From positions 124,001 to 188,000 of the forward strand of contig JAUXRX010000005.1 of assembly GCA_030681645.1 (NCBI GenBank): DNA of 64,000 bases, read 5' to 3'. Source of the DNA: Archangium sp. (GTDB lineage Bacteria; Myxococcota; Myxococcia; Myxococcales; Myxococcaceae). Below the pieces are notes generated by a model that did no database searches, had not been told where the DNA came from, and worked only from the letters and a program-made list of their open reading frames with translations. Both the position numbers and the translations under genes were made by a program. This document shows positions 25,333-36,065 of the stretch, in pieces; the stretch's first letter is position 1; every line of letters begins with the position of its first letter.

Positions 25333-25944
25333 ATGTCGATGGTGCTCGGCCTCACGCTCGGCTTCGCCCTCGCCCAGCCGGTGGCGGTGCTCTTCGGCAA
25401 GGAGCTCTCGCGCAAGGACCTGGTGCCGGCCGCCGAGCTCGAAGCCCAGCGCAGGCTGCTGCCCCCCGAGCAGGTGGCGGCCTGGCTCGAGGGCGCGCGA
25501 TGCGAGGCGCTGCAGGGCCGGGTGTGGGACGCCGTGTTCGCCGACTACGTGAAGGCGAAGGCGCTCGAGCCGACGAAGCAGGAGATCGAGACCTGTGCCC
25601 GCGCGCACCGGGCCTGGCTGGTGAAGACCTGGCCCCCGGAGTCCGGCCCGGTACCTCCCCTGGATCGCGCCAGGGCGGCGGAGCTGCTCGGCGGGTGGAA
25701 GCGGGACGTGGCGCTCTACCGGGAATACGGGGGGCGGCTGATCTTCCAGCAGCACGGGCTCGAGCCGCTCGACGCCTGGCGCAAGCTCCTCGAGGCGCAC
25801 GAGGCCCAGGGCTCGTTCGTGGTGAAGGACCCCGGGCTGAAGGGCTGCGTCTACCGGTACTTCGGGCTCAAGTTCTTCGACGCCGGCGCCGAGGCCACGA
25901 AGAAGTTCCTGGACCGGTCTCCCTGCAACGGCTGGTCGGAGTGA
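25333..25944 (+). CDS. Hypothetical exported protein downstream of kinase
   Basis: A 203-residue product whose first 18 residues look like a short signal peptide (MVLGLTLGFALAQP). It is rich in helix-forming segments (LEAQRRLLPPEQVAAWLEGA) and has two conserved-looking Cys near residues 59 and 91 and two more near the C-terminus. The start lies three bases after the kinase stop, so it is almost certainly co-transcribed and may be a partner or substrate of that kinase. No known family is recognised. Confidence 0.65.
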   Translation: MSMVLGLTLGFALAQPVAVLFGKELSRKDLVPAAELEAQRRLLPPEQVAAWLEGARCEALQGRVWDAVFADYVKAKALEPTKQEIETCARAHRAWLVKTWPPESGPVPPLDRARAAELLGGWKRDVALYREYGGRLIFQQHGLEPLDAWRKLLEAHEAQGSFVVKDPGLKGCVYRYFGLKFFDAGAEATKKFLDRSPCNGWSE

Positions 25945-25945
25945 C

Positions 25946-27250
25946 TCAGGGCACCAGCGCGAGCATCTCTTCGTAGACGGCCTTGAAGTCGCCGCGCGCG
26001 CCGATGTTCTCGAGGTTCTGCGAGAGGCCCCCGATGGCCCGGTAGAAGTTCACCGATTCCTTGGGCGGGCGGATGCCGCCCAGCCGGGTGGCGTTCTTCA
26101 TGAAGTGGTTGCGCATGTCGCGGCTCAGGTAGCTCTGCGCGAAGTCGAAGTCGCGCGAGCGCGGAGGCCGGGTGGCGATCTCGATCACCGTCTGCACGAA
26201 CTGGCGCGCGGTCACCACGTCGTCGAACTCGAAGCCGCTGTCGATGGACAGCTGGATCTCGTCGAAGTCTTCGCCCTTCACCACGTGGGTGAAGAGGCGG
26301 CGGTTCACGTCGAGCCAGGCCGGCGACATCTGCTTGATCGCCCCGAAGTCGAGCACGCCCACCTTGCCGTCGGGCAGCAACAGGAAGTTGCCCGGGTGGG
26401 GGTCGCTGTGGATGGTGCCGTTGAGCAGCAGCGGGCCCCACACCGCGCGCATGATCAACCGCGAGGCCTGGAAGCGCTCGTCGTTGTCGTGCTGGTCGAG
26501 GTGGTTCAAGAACTCCTTGAGCGTGGGCCCGGGCAGCAGCTCGAGCGTGAGCACCTTCTCCGAGGTGAGCGCCTCGAAGCTCCTGGGCACCCGCACCTCG
26601 GTGAGCGGCGCGGCGGCCTGGGCGAACTGCAGCGCGCGCTTCGCCTCGAGGCGGTAGTCGAGCTCTTCCATCATGCTGTCGCGCAGCTCGGCGTAGTACG
26701 CCTTGCCGTGCACCATGCGGGTGGTGGCCGCGACCACGCTCACCATCGCGCCGAGGTTGTCGAGGTCGGCCTTCAGGGCGTTGGCGATGTCGGGGTACTG
26801 CACCTTCACCGCCACCACGTCGCCCTCGTGGGTGACGGCGCGGTGCACCTGGCCCAGCGAGGCCGACGCGATGGGCGTCTCGTCGAACTGCGCGTAGAGG
26901 GTCTCGGGCGGCTTGCCCAGCTGGCTCTGGATCACCTCGCGCACCTGCGCGTACGGCATCGGGGGCGCCTGGTTCTGCAGCCGCGCCACCACCGCGCGCA
27001 CCTCGGGGGTGAGCAGGTCGGGGTCCATGCTCACCTGCTGGCCGATCTTCATCGCCAGCCCCTTCAGATCGCCCAGGGTGGCCACCAGCTTCTCGGCCGC
27101 GCCCGCGCCCAGCATCGACTCGGCGTCGTTGCCGCGCATGCGGCTCACGCCCCGTGAGAACACGTCGGTCGAGAGCTTCGCCGACATCTTGGCGAGCTTG
27201 GCCAGGCGCGCGAAGCGGCCCGTCGAGAGCTTGGAGTCGTCGTCAGCCAT
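25946..27250 (-). CDS. ABC1/UbiB-family atypical kinase
   Basis: A 434-residue protein of the ABC1/ADCK/UbiB family. It has the family-specific KxGQ motif (AMKIGQQVSMDPDLL, near residue 70), the Ala-rich nucleotide loop ASASLGQVHRA, VAVKVQYP with the catalytic Lys, the ExD region (LDYRLEAKRALQF), and HSDPHPGNFL and VLDFGAIKQ as the catalytic and Mg2+ loops. Members support isoprenoid quinone biosynthesis or lipid homeostasis and have ATPase or unorthodox kinase activity. ATG 27250 is preferred; a longer frame would overlap the upstream receiver gene. The stop is two bases from the convergent hypothetical gene. Confidence 0.9.
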   Translation of the reverse strand: MADDDSKLSTGRFARLAKLAKMSAKLSTDVFSRGVSRMRGNDAESMLGAGAAEKLVATLGDLKGLAMKIGQQVSMDPDLLTPEVRAVVARLQNQAPPMPYAQVREVIQSQLGKPPETLYAQFDETPIASASLGQVHRAVTHEGDVVAVKVQYPDIANALKADLDNLGAMVSVVAATTRMVHGKAYYAELRDSMMEELDYRLEAKRALQFAQAAAPLTEVRVPRSFEALTSEKVLTLELLPGPTLKEFLNHLDQHDNDERFQASRLIMRAVWGPLLLNGTIHSDPHPGNFLLLPDGKVGVLDFGAIKQMSPAWLDVNRRLFTHVVKGEDFDEIQLSIDSGFEFDDVVTARQFVQTVIEIATRPPRSRDFDFAQSYLSRDMRNHFMKNATRLGGIRPPKESVNFYRAIGGLSQNLENIGARGDFKAVYEEMLALVP

Positions 27251-27263
27251 CAGGCGCCCCGTA

Positions 27264-28985
27264 TCATGGCTGCAGCGAAGCGACCCCACGCCGCAGCAGC
27301 TCGCGCACCACGGCGGCGACCTCCATGGGCGTCACCTGGAGCCGGGCGATCACCTCGGCGGGGGTCAGCTTCTGCTCGCACAACATGCGCACCATCGGCT
27401 GCCACGCGGGCGGGCCGACGGTGATGAAGAGCCGGTAGAGCTCCTCGTTGACCTGCAGCGCGCGGGCGCGGGCGAGCTGCCCTTCGGCGGCGCGCTTCTG
27501 CTCGTCGTTGAGCCAGGGCACCAGCCGGGCCAGGGTGGCCGCGGTGGACTGCCTGGCGAAGCCTTCTTCGGGCGCGGGGGTGCCGCGGCTCAGCGAGCCC
27601 TCGGCCTGCTTGCTGCTGATGAAGCCGCAGAGGGCGCGATCGCCGCCGAGCGAGGTGCTGCCCAGGCGCGCGGTGCACTGCACCAGCCGCCCCGCCTCGA
27701 ACCACAGCCGCCAGTTCGCCCAGCTGTCGCGCGCGTCGAGCTGCCCGCTGAAACCCGACACGGTCAGCGCCCGCAGCGTCCACTGGGGACCCAGGGAGCC
27801 GAAGTTGAACTCGATGCCGCCGTCGGTGTCGATCAACCGCAGGAAGCGGCGCCGCGGCTCGCACAGCTCCTTCACCTGCACCTCGAGCGCCGAGAGCCGC
27901 AGGGTCTTGGGGAAGTAGGCCTGCGCGCCCGCGTGCAGCAGCCGCAGCGACTCGCGGTAGTTGTCCTGCGCAGAGAAGAGCGCCACCGGCGTCTCCTGCG
28001 TGCGCAGGTCTTCCCGCACCATGCGCAGCAGGCCCCAGCCGTCGAGGCGCGGCATGTTCAGATCGGCGATCACCACCTCGAACGAGCGGGTGGTGAGCAG
28101 GTTCATCGCCTCGATGCCGTCGGAGGCGGTGGCGACGGGGTAGCCCTTCTTCGAGAAGTAGCCCGACAGCATCAGCACCACGGCGGGGTCGTCGTCGACG
28201 AAGAGGATCGGCGTGCGCGCGGCGTCGGGGTCGACCACCACCGGCGCCATGGGCACTGCCGGAGGCCGGGTGGTGGGCTCTTCGACCGGCGCGGGCTGGG
28301 CCTGCACCCGGGCCTCGCCGTACTCGCGGTAGGTGACGACGAAGGGCTCCTCTTCGCCCATGAAGTCGACGAGGCCCGAGGCCCCGTCGGCGCCTTCGGT
28401 GTAGGTCCAGGTGGCGGCAGAGCGGGTCATCGCCGCGAGCGCCGGCTCCATGGTGAGGTCTTTGAGGCGGGCGGCCTTGAGCACGCCCCGCACGAAGAAG
28501 GCGCGGCCCTCTTCGCCGACGGCGAGGCCACCGGTGCGGCGGGTGCGCATGAGGTGCTGCACCAGCTCGCTGATCTCCCGCCCTCCGCCCCGCCCGCTCA
28601 GCTCACCCGAGCGCTGCGACAGCTCGGCCATCAGCAGGCGGACGCGGTTGATGTGCAGCCGGGCGCTGAAGGGTTCCTGCAGCAGCTCGACCAGCCCGGT
28701 GCGCATCTGGCGCACGAAGCGCTCGTCAGCGACGTCCTTGCACAGCAGCGCCACCGGTACGGGCGTCGCTTCCAGCCGCGCCAGCAGCGCGCCGAGCTGA
28801 GGCGAAGAGAGCTCGGAGTGCACCAACAGCACCGAGGGCCGGAAGTCCTTGAGGTTCTCGGCCACTTCGGTGGGCGCGAAGCTGCACCAGGTGACGGGAA
28901 AGCCGGCGCTGTCGAGGGCGAGGCCCATCTTCTGCGCGGCCGCGGTGTCAGCGTCGATGATGAGGACCCGCGCTTCCTGGCTCAT
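27264..28985 (-). CDS. Multi-domain response regulator: degenerate receiver, DUF4388/PATAN-like, active receiver, second PATAN-like region
   Basis: A 573-residue protein. The first receiver (about 5-120) lacks the acceptor Asp: the usual LLLDLxMP is replaced by LLVHSELSS. A DUF4388/PATAN-like segment follows (about 135-225, with REISELVQHLMRTRRTGGLAV and AFFVRGVLKAARLKDL). The second receiver (about 265-385) is complete, with FVDDDP, acceptor Asp in VIADLNMPRLDG and Lys in AYFPKTLR. A second PATAN-like part (about 390-490) and a C-terminal helical region end the protein. Such regulators are common in Myxococcota gliding and development. ATG 28985 begins the first receiver. The gene is followed at 14 bases by the UbiB-like gene. 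Confidence 0.85.
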   Translation of the reverse strand: MSQEARVLIIDADTAAAQKMGLALDSAGFPVTWCSFAPTEVAENLKDFRPSVLLVHSELSSPQLGALLARLEATPVPVALLCKDVADERFVRQMRTGLVELLQEPFSARLHINRVRLLMAELSQRSGELSGRGGGREISELVQHLMRTRRTGGLAVGEEGRAFFVRGVLKAARLKDLTMEPALAAMTRSAATWTYTEGADGASGLVDFMGEEEPFVVTYREYGEARVQAQPAPVEEPTTRPPAVPMAPVVVDPDAARTPILFVDDDPAVVLMLSGYFSKKGYPVATASDGIEAMNLLTTRSFEVVIADLNMPRLDGWGLLRMVREDLRTQETPVALFSAQDNYRESLRLLHAGAQAYFPKTLRLSALEVQVKELCEPRRRFLRLIDTDGGIEFNFGSLGPQWTLRALTVSGFSGQLDARDSWANWRLWFEAGRLVQCTARLGSTSLGGDRALCGFISSKQAEGSLSRGTPAPEEGFARQSTAATLARLVPWLNDEQKRAAEGQLARARALQVNEELYRLFITVGPPAWQPMVRMLCEQKLTPAEVIARLQVTPMEVAAVVRELLRRGVASLQP

Positions 28986-29129
28986 GGGCGCAGGCAGCTT
29001 GCCACGTGGCACCAGCGATGGGGCCGGCCTTGATGGGCGGTGCTTCCAGCAGCTGTAAGCGAGCTGTTGATCGGGCCGTTCACCCCGCGCGGAGGCGCGG
29101 GGCGTCTTCCTCCGGGCGTGGGCGCGCAT

Positions 29130-29155
29130 CCCTCGACTCCGCTCGGGATGAACGG
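29130..29155 (+). repeat. Dispersed intergenic repeat family 1, copy c
   Basis: The copy reads CTCGACTCCGCTCGGGATGA plus ACGG and sits in the 205-base gap between the multi-domain regulator start and the diguanylate cyclase stop. Its orientation is the same as the other copies, although both flanking genes are on the minus strand. Confidence 0.8.
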
Positions 29156-29190
29156 AAGTTCCGCCGACCTTGCAGGCGGGGGGTGAACTC

Positions 29191-30213
29191 TCACGTGGCC
29201 ACCCGGTTCCGGCCGGCGGCCTTCGCCCGGTAGAGCGCTGCGTCGGCGCGCGCGAGCCAGTCGGCGCCCGACTCGCCCAGCGCCCAGCTCGCCACGCCGC
29301 AGGAGACGGTCACCCGCACCGGCCCCCCTTCGGCACCGACGGTGAGGCTGGCCACCGCCTCCCTGGCCCGCTCGCCCAGGGTGAGCGCCTCGGCCGGGGT
29401 GACGTCGCGCACCAGCGCCACCAGTTCCTCGCCGCCGAAGCGCGCCAGGAAGTCGCTGCGCCGCTTGAACACGCGCACGAGCGCGTGCGCCACGGCCTTG
29501 AGCACCGCGTCGCCGCAGGGGTGGCCGCGGGTGTCGTTGATCTGCTTGAAGTGATCGAGGTCGATCATCAGCAGCGCCGCGCCGCCCTCGCGCAGCGCCG
29601 CCAGCTCGGCCGCGCGGCCCAGCTGCTCGTCGAACGCGCGCCGGTTGTAGAGCTGGGTGAGCGCGTCGATGGTCGAATCGCGGCGCGCCACCTCGAGCTG
29701 CGAGCCCAGCGCCTCGAGCCGCTCTCCCAGCTCCGCCACGTGCTTGCGCTGCCGGGCGCGGCGCGCGTCCAGCACGTCGTGCACCTGCTTCACCGCCTCG
29801 AGCGCGAGGCGCCGCAGGTCGCCCGTGCCCGCGGTCTGCAGGGTGGTGCCCAGCGCCGAGAGCGAGCGCGAGAGCGTCGCGTCTTCGGTGCGCTCGGCCA
29901 CCACCTCGCGGTTGACCGAGCTGACGAACATCCACACCACGTCGCGCAGGGCGTCGCGCGACTGGGTGAACTCGGTCTGTTCCTGCTTGCGGTGCGCCAC
30001 GAAGCCGGCCCGAAGCGCGGCGTGCTGGCGCGGTCCACCCGCCGGCGCCTGGCCCGGGGCCTCGATGCCGGTGAGCAGGTGCTGGGCCCATTGATCGAAC
30101 AAGGTCTGCGTCTTGCGGGCCTCCACCCGTTCCAGATCGAAGGAATGGCGGCCGAAGTCGCGCAGCAGGCCCGCGAGGGTGTCGATCAGCTGATCCACGT
30201 CAGGGGGCATCAC
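29191..30213 (-). CDS. GGDEF-domain diguanylate cyclase
   Basis: A 340-residue protein predicted to make cyclic di-GMP from two GTP. The C-terminal GGDEF domain (about 175-338) has the active-site motif as GGEEL and the product-inhibition I-site RRSD five residues upstream, so feedback control is likely. The conserved ALTQLYNRRAFDEQL and MIDLDHFKQINDTRGH segments are present. The N-terminal 170 residues are mostly helical with no obvious sensor; LGERLEALGSQLEVARRD looks like a short coiled coil leading into the catalytic domain, so activation by dimerisation is plausible. ATG 30213 (or the next codon) is the start. Confidence 0.92.
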   Translation of the reverse strand: MMPPDVDQLIDTLAGLLRDFGRHSFDLERVEARKTQTLFDQWAQHLLTGIEAPGQAPAGGPRQHAALRAGFVAHRKQEQTEFTQSRDALRDVVWMFVSSVNREVVAERTEDATLSRSLSALGTTLQTAGTGDLRRLALEAVKQVHDVLDARRARQRKHVAELGERLEALGSQLEVARRDSTIDALTQLYNRRAFDEQLGRAAELAALREGGAALLMIDLDHFKQINDTRGHPCGDAVLKAVAHALVRVFKRRSDFLARFGGEELVALVRDVTPAEALTLGERAREAVASLTVGAEGGPVRVTVSCGVASWALGESGADWLARADAALYRAKAAGRNRVAT

Positions 30214-30340
30214 GAACGCTAAAAGCCGCGCGTGCCCCGCGCGACGTCATGGTGTTGACGCCTCGGGGAAACGGTTGCGCTGGGGGGCCTGTGTGCTATT
30301 GCGCGCGCGCCATCAACCCTCTCTTCAAGGGAACAAAACC

Positions 30341-32863
<2,523 letters not shown>

Positions 32864-32886
32864 TTCAGCCTCTGCTGATGAAGTTC

Positions 32887-32924
32887 ACGGCCGCTCCGGG
32901 CAACCGGAGCGGCCGTTTCGTTTT
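32887..32924 (+). terminator. Rho-independent terminator after hppA
   Basis: A perfect 13-base stem, ACGGCCGCTCCGG with its complement CCGGAGCGGCCGT, closes a GCAA tetraloop and is followed by TTCGTTTT. It lies 24 bases after the hppA stop. Its distal end overlaps the stop codon of the convergent gene, but the T-run favours termination in the plus direction. Confidence 0.92.
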
Positions 32925-33979
32925 CAGGCGTGTTGTTCGAGCCACGCCTCGGCCTGCGCCTTCACCTTCGACTTCGGCCCAGCCAGGTGCTGCATGAGCT
33001 CGACCACGCGCGGTGAGCGCAGGTGCCGGTACGACTCGAAGGCCTCGACCTGCTTCGTGCCCGGGTAGACGTCGACCACCTTGAGCTCGGTCTCGAGCGC
33101 CTGGTCGCCGCCGAGGAAGAAGAGCCGCGCGGGCGAGGTGCCGCTCATGTGCGCGATGACGCGGTACCTGAAGGCCGCCCAGAGCGCGGCGAACTGCTGC
33201 GCGACGAAGTCCGGCTCGCCGTCGCAGAAGCAGAGGTCGTGCACGTTCGAGGGATCGCTGCTGTCGTTGCGCTGGTACGAGTTGAACTTGAGGCTGAACT
33301 TGTAGCCGCGGCGGGCGATGCCCGCTGAGCCGTGCAGCATGATGTCGAGGCCCGCCGAGGCGAAGCTGCTCTTCCTCTTCGTGAAGAGGGCTTCGAGCCG
33401 CTCGCGCGCGGCGTTCGATTCGTCGGGTGGGGTCCGCAGCAGGAGCCCGTAGAGGACGGGGAAGAGGCCGGCGAGCATGCCGGTGTCCCAGGGCTGGGCC
33501 TTGAGGGCCTCGAGGCCCTCGACGAACGCCGGCAACAGGCAGGACGGCCCGAGCATGGCCTCGAGCGCGCGCAGGTGGATCGGCACCGAGCCGAGGAGGC
33601 GGGTGCGGAGGAACTGCTGCGCCTCGTCGGGCTCGATGGGCGGCGGGGCCTCTTCGTGGGCGACCGGCCCGAAAGGTGCGCCCTTCGGCTTGCGCAGCGC
33701 CGCGATGGCGACGTTGCGGTGGACCTCGAAGAACGAGCTGGGCTGCTTCTTGCCGGGCGCGAGGTCGGCCAGGAGCTTCACCGGTCCCATGCCCGAGCCC
33801 TGGCCCAGCGCGAAGGCGAGGTCGAGCTCCGGGGTGAGGGTGGCGCCGGGACGCAGGTACCGGGCGCCGAAGGCCGCGGCACCATGCTCGAGCGCGCGGC
33901 TGGGGAGCTCCTCCCGGCCGCCCTTCTTCGCCGCGGGCTTCTTCCCGGCAGAGACCTTCTTCGTTCGGAGGCTCTTCAT
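32924..33979 (-). CDS. Hypothetical cytoplasmic protein with Lys-rich N-terminus
   Basis: A 351-residue protein. The first 25 residues are basic (SLRTKKVSAGKKPAAKKGG) like a nucleic-acid-binding tail. The rest has alternating helices and a central segment with aromatic residues (GYKFSLKFNSYQRND) followed by HDLCFCDGEPDF. No signal peptide or membrane helix is present. A much longer open frame continues upstream antisense to rnz, but ATG 33979 is the natural start. I do not recognise a family. Confidence 0.75.
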   Translation of the reverse strand: MKSLRTKKVSAGKKPAAKKGGREELPSRALEHGAAAFGARYLRPGATLTPELDLAFALGQGSGMGPVKLLADLAPGKKQPSSFFEVHRNVAIAALRKPKGAPFGPVAHEEAPPPIEPDEAQQFLRTRLLGSVPIHLRALEAMLGPSCLLPAFVEGLEALKAQPWDTGMLAGLFPVLYGLLLRTPPDESNAARERLEALFTKRKSSFASAGLDIMLHGSAGIARRGYKFSLKFNSYQRNDSSDPSNVHDLCFCDGEPDFVAQQFAALWAAFRYRVIAHMSGTSPARLFFLGGDQALETELKVVDVYPGTKQVEAFESYRHLRSPRVVELMQHLAGPKSKVKAQAEAWLEQHA

Positions 33980-34084
33980 CGGCCCGGGAATTTCCGTCGC
34001 GGAGCGGGAGGAGACAAGTGAAACGGACCATGTGCGTCTGGTTCGGTCCACCTGTTGCGTCGCATCTGCTAGGGGGAAGGCGCC

Positions 34085-35023
34085 GTGAGCTCCGCTGGAA
34101 TGTCCATTCTGCGTCTGACCTTCCTGGGCACCTCGGCCGCGATGCCGACGTTGCACCGCAACGTCTCGGGGCTGTCGGTGAAGGCTGACGGAGACCTGCT
34201 GCTGTTCGACTGCGGTGAAGGCAGCCAGCGGCAGATGATCAAGTACGGCACCGGCTTCTCGGTCGACGCGGTGTTCTTCACCCACTTCCACGCGGATCAC
34301 TACCTGGGGATCATCGGGTTCCTCCGCACGCTGGGCATGGGCGGGCGCGTCGAGCCGCTGACGCTCTACGGCCCGCTGCCGGCGAAGAAGGTGCTCGACG
34401 CGGCGATCCACCTGGGCGTCGAGCGACTCGCCTTCCCCGTCGACATCCAGGAGCTGCGCGGCGGCGAGTTCCTCCAGCGCAAGGGCTACGGCATCCGCGC
34501 GGTGAAGGTGGACCACCGGGTGAATGCCCTGGGCTACGCGCTCGAGGAAGACCTGCGTCCGGGCCGCTTCGATCCCCAGGCCGCGATGAAGCTCGGGGTG
34601 CCTTCCGGGCCCGACTTCGGGAAGCTGCAGAAGGGCCAGAGCATCACGCTGGCCGACGGCACGGTGGTCAAGCCCGAGCAGGTGATGGGCGGCTCGCGCC
34701 AGGGACGCAAGGTGGTCATCTCGGGCGACACCCGGCCCTGCGCGATGATGATCGAGGCCGCGCGCGACGCCGACCTGCTCATTCACGAGGCCACCTTCAG
34801 CGATGACGAGCAGGCGCGGGCGATCGAGACGCGGCACTCCACCGCGCGAGAAGCCGGGCGCATCGGGCACGAGGCGAAGGTGAAGCGGTTGGTGCTCACG
34901 CACCTGTCGTCACGGCACGACGTCGATCCGCGGCCGCTGCTCGAGCAGGCGAAGCAGGAGTACTCGGGGCCGCTCGAGATCGCGTTCGATGGGTTCAGCA
35001 TCGAGGTGCCGCTGCGCGAGTGA
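34085..35023 (+). CDS. rnz: Ribonuclease Z
   Basis: A 312-residue metallo-beta-lactamase-fold nuclease that trims the 3' trailer of tRNA precursors lacking encoded CCA. The zinc motif THFHADH gives His67, His69, Asp71 and His72; other ligands are in VDHRVNALGY, SGDTRP and LTHLSSRH. The segment LGTSAAMPTLHRNVSGL is the typical N-terminal loop of the family. Length is normal for bacterial RNase Z. GTG 34085 has GGGGGAAGG upstream; ATG 34100 is a possible alternative. The gene is divergent from the Lys-rich hypothetical protein. Confidence 0.95.
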   Translation: MSSAGMSILRLTFLGTSAAMPTLHRNVSGLSVKADGDLLLFDCGEGSQRQMIKYGTGFSVDAVFFTHFHADHYLGIIGFLRTLGMGGRVEPLTLYGPLPAKKVLDAAIHLGVERLAFPVDIQELRGGEFLQRKGYGIRAVKVDHRVNALGYALEEDLRPGRFDPQAAMKLGVPSGPDFGKLQKGQSITLADGTVVKPEQVMGGSRQGRKVVISGDTRPCAMMIEAARDADLLIHEATFSDDEQARAIETRHSTAREAGRIGHEAKVKRLVLTHLSSRHDVDPRPLLEQAKQEYSGPLEIAFDGFSIEVPLRE

Positions 35024-35193
35024 GGAGCCGCTCTGAAAGGCGCCCTGATGGGACGCGCTGCAGGGGGGATCTGCGCTGTGCTCGTGGCGGGCATGCCTCT
35101 CTACTCCGGGCAAGGACGCGAAGCTCAACCAGGCGGCTCCTCTTGGGGGCCTCCGGTTCGCTCTCGGCCGAAGCGGACAGGGCCAGCGCGCAC

Positions 35194-35261
35194 TTGTCTC
35201 CTTTGTTGACTGTGAGGCGGGGTCGGGAGGGGCCTCAAAAGCCTGTACTCTTTGATGACAA
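35194..35261 (+). repeat. Left arm of a 68-bp inverted repeat
   Basis: This arm and 35847-35914 are reverse complements over 68 bases with a single mismatch (A at 35245 against C in the other arm). The arm starts TTGTCTCC and ends GATGACAA, so each arm has short inverted ends of its own. The flanking bases differ on the two sides, and no target-site duplication is seen. Confidence 0.95.
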
Positions 35262-35286
35262 TTGACCGGCGCGACCTCCAACGGCC

Positions 35287-35790
35287 TCAGGAGAAGCGGG
35301 CACTCCAACTGGCGCTGACGGCCATGAGGTCCTGCAGGTCGGCTTTCTCGGCGAGCTTACGTGCCGTGGCCTTGCGGAGCGCCGTCAGAGAAGGCTGCTC
35401 CTTCGCCTCGGAGCGGGACGCGCGAAGCGCCTCCGCCTCCCGTGCGAACTCGAGGTTCGGATCCCGGCGGAGTTCGTCGGGGTGGTACAGGCCGGCGAGG
35501 TAACCCTCCATCGTGCGGTTGACGAGCGCGCGCAGCGTCGAGCGGAGTTCGACGAGGAGCGTGTTGACGTCCACGCGGCCGACGAGGTGCTCCTCCCAGA
35601 TGTGCATGCGCCGCTCGAGGCACTCGAGGCGCGCGATCCCCGACTTGCTGAGCCGCCAGGCTGCGACCCGTCCGCGTCGGGTGAAGGTGGCCGCCTCGAC
35701 CAGTCCCGCTTCTTCGAGCCGGACCAGGCTGCGATGGACCTGCTGGCGTCTACGGCCGACACCGACACGCTCTTCAGGCTCATTCCCGCT
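35287..35790 (-). pseudogene. Winged-helix regulator fragment inside the inverted repeat
   Basis: An open frame of 167 codons runs from just after a TGA at 35791 to a TGA at 35287, but its first 60 codons contain no ATG, GTG or TTG. The translated start reads EERVGVGRRRQQVHRSLVRL, then EEAGLVEAATFTRRGRVAAW, which resembles the recognition helix and wing of a MarR/PadR/ArsR-type winged helix. The remaining C-terminal part is helical. Removing one base near 35783 would fuse it to an upstream stub, MKRE, which begins at ATG 35796. So this is probably a frameshifted gene, or it has a rare start codon. The ATG at 35607 would give only the helical C-terminal 106 residues. Confidence 0.6.
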
Positions 35791-35846
35791 TCATCTCATG
35801 CGGGTCCGACAAGTCGGCGCGGGCGGCCCGCTGCTTGGCCGGATAT

Positions 35847-35914
35847 TTGTCATCAAAGAGGACAGGCTTTTGAGGCCCCTCCCGACCCCGCCTCACAGTC
35901 AACAAAGGAGACAA
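35847..35914 (-). repeat. Right arm of the 68-bp inverted repeat
   Basis: This is the inverted partner of 35194-35261. Together they bound a 585-bp interior. The outer side continues for about 150 bases without a gene up to the lipoprotein stop at 36066. Confidence 0.95.
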
Positions 35915-36065
35915 CGTCTCCGCTGGGCGGCTTCTTCGATGCGGGTGGCGTCTCACTGTGCCGAAGCCAGCAGCACTGGATTCACAAAGAGCCCGCGTCG
36001 CGGAGCCTGTCCGCGCTGGGCACCGAGTCGCCAGGTGACCAGCGCGTTCCCCGGTGCTGTTCGCT
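35915..36065. other. Gap between inverted repeat and lipoprotein gene
   Basis: No gene or repeat is recognised here. The minus-strand frame stays open through this stretch from the lipoprotein side, but it lacks a start and any motif. Confidence 0.4.

Noticed and set aside
26913..29033. Long plus-strand frame opposite the regulator and UbiB genes
   Set aside because: Antisense shadow with repetitive Arg/His/Gly composition; the minus-strand genes have clear domains.
32924..34903. Very long minus-strand frame through rnz
   Set aside because: The part above 33979 is antisense to rnz with low-complexity Arg/His composition. The natural ATG at 33979 starts the protein.
35020..35265. Short plus-strand frame after rnz
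   Set aside because: It has no ribosome site or domain and ends inside the left repeat arm; the identical ending on the other arm is caused by the repeat itself.
35287..35607. 106-residue protein from the internal ATG 35607
   Set aside because: Starting there would remove the winged-helix core, so the longer damaged frame is a better description.
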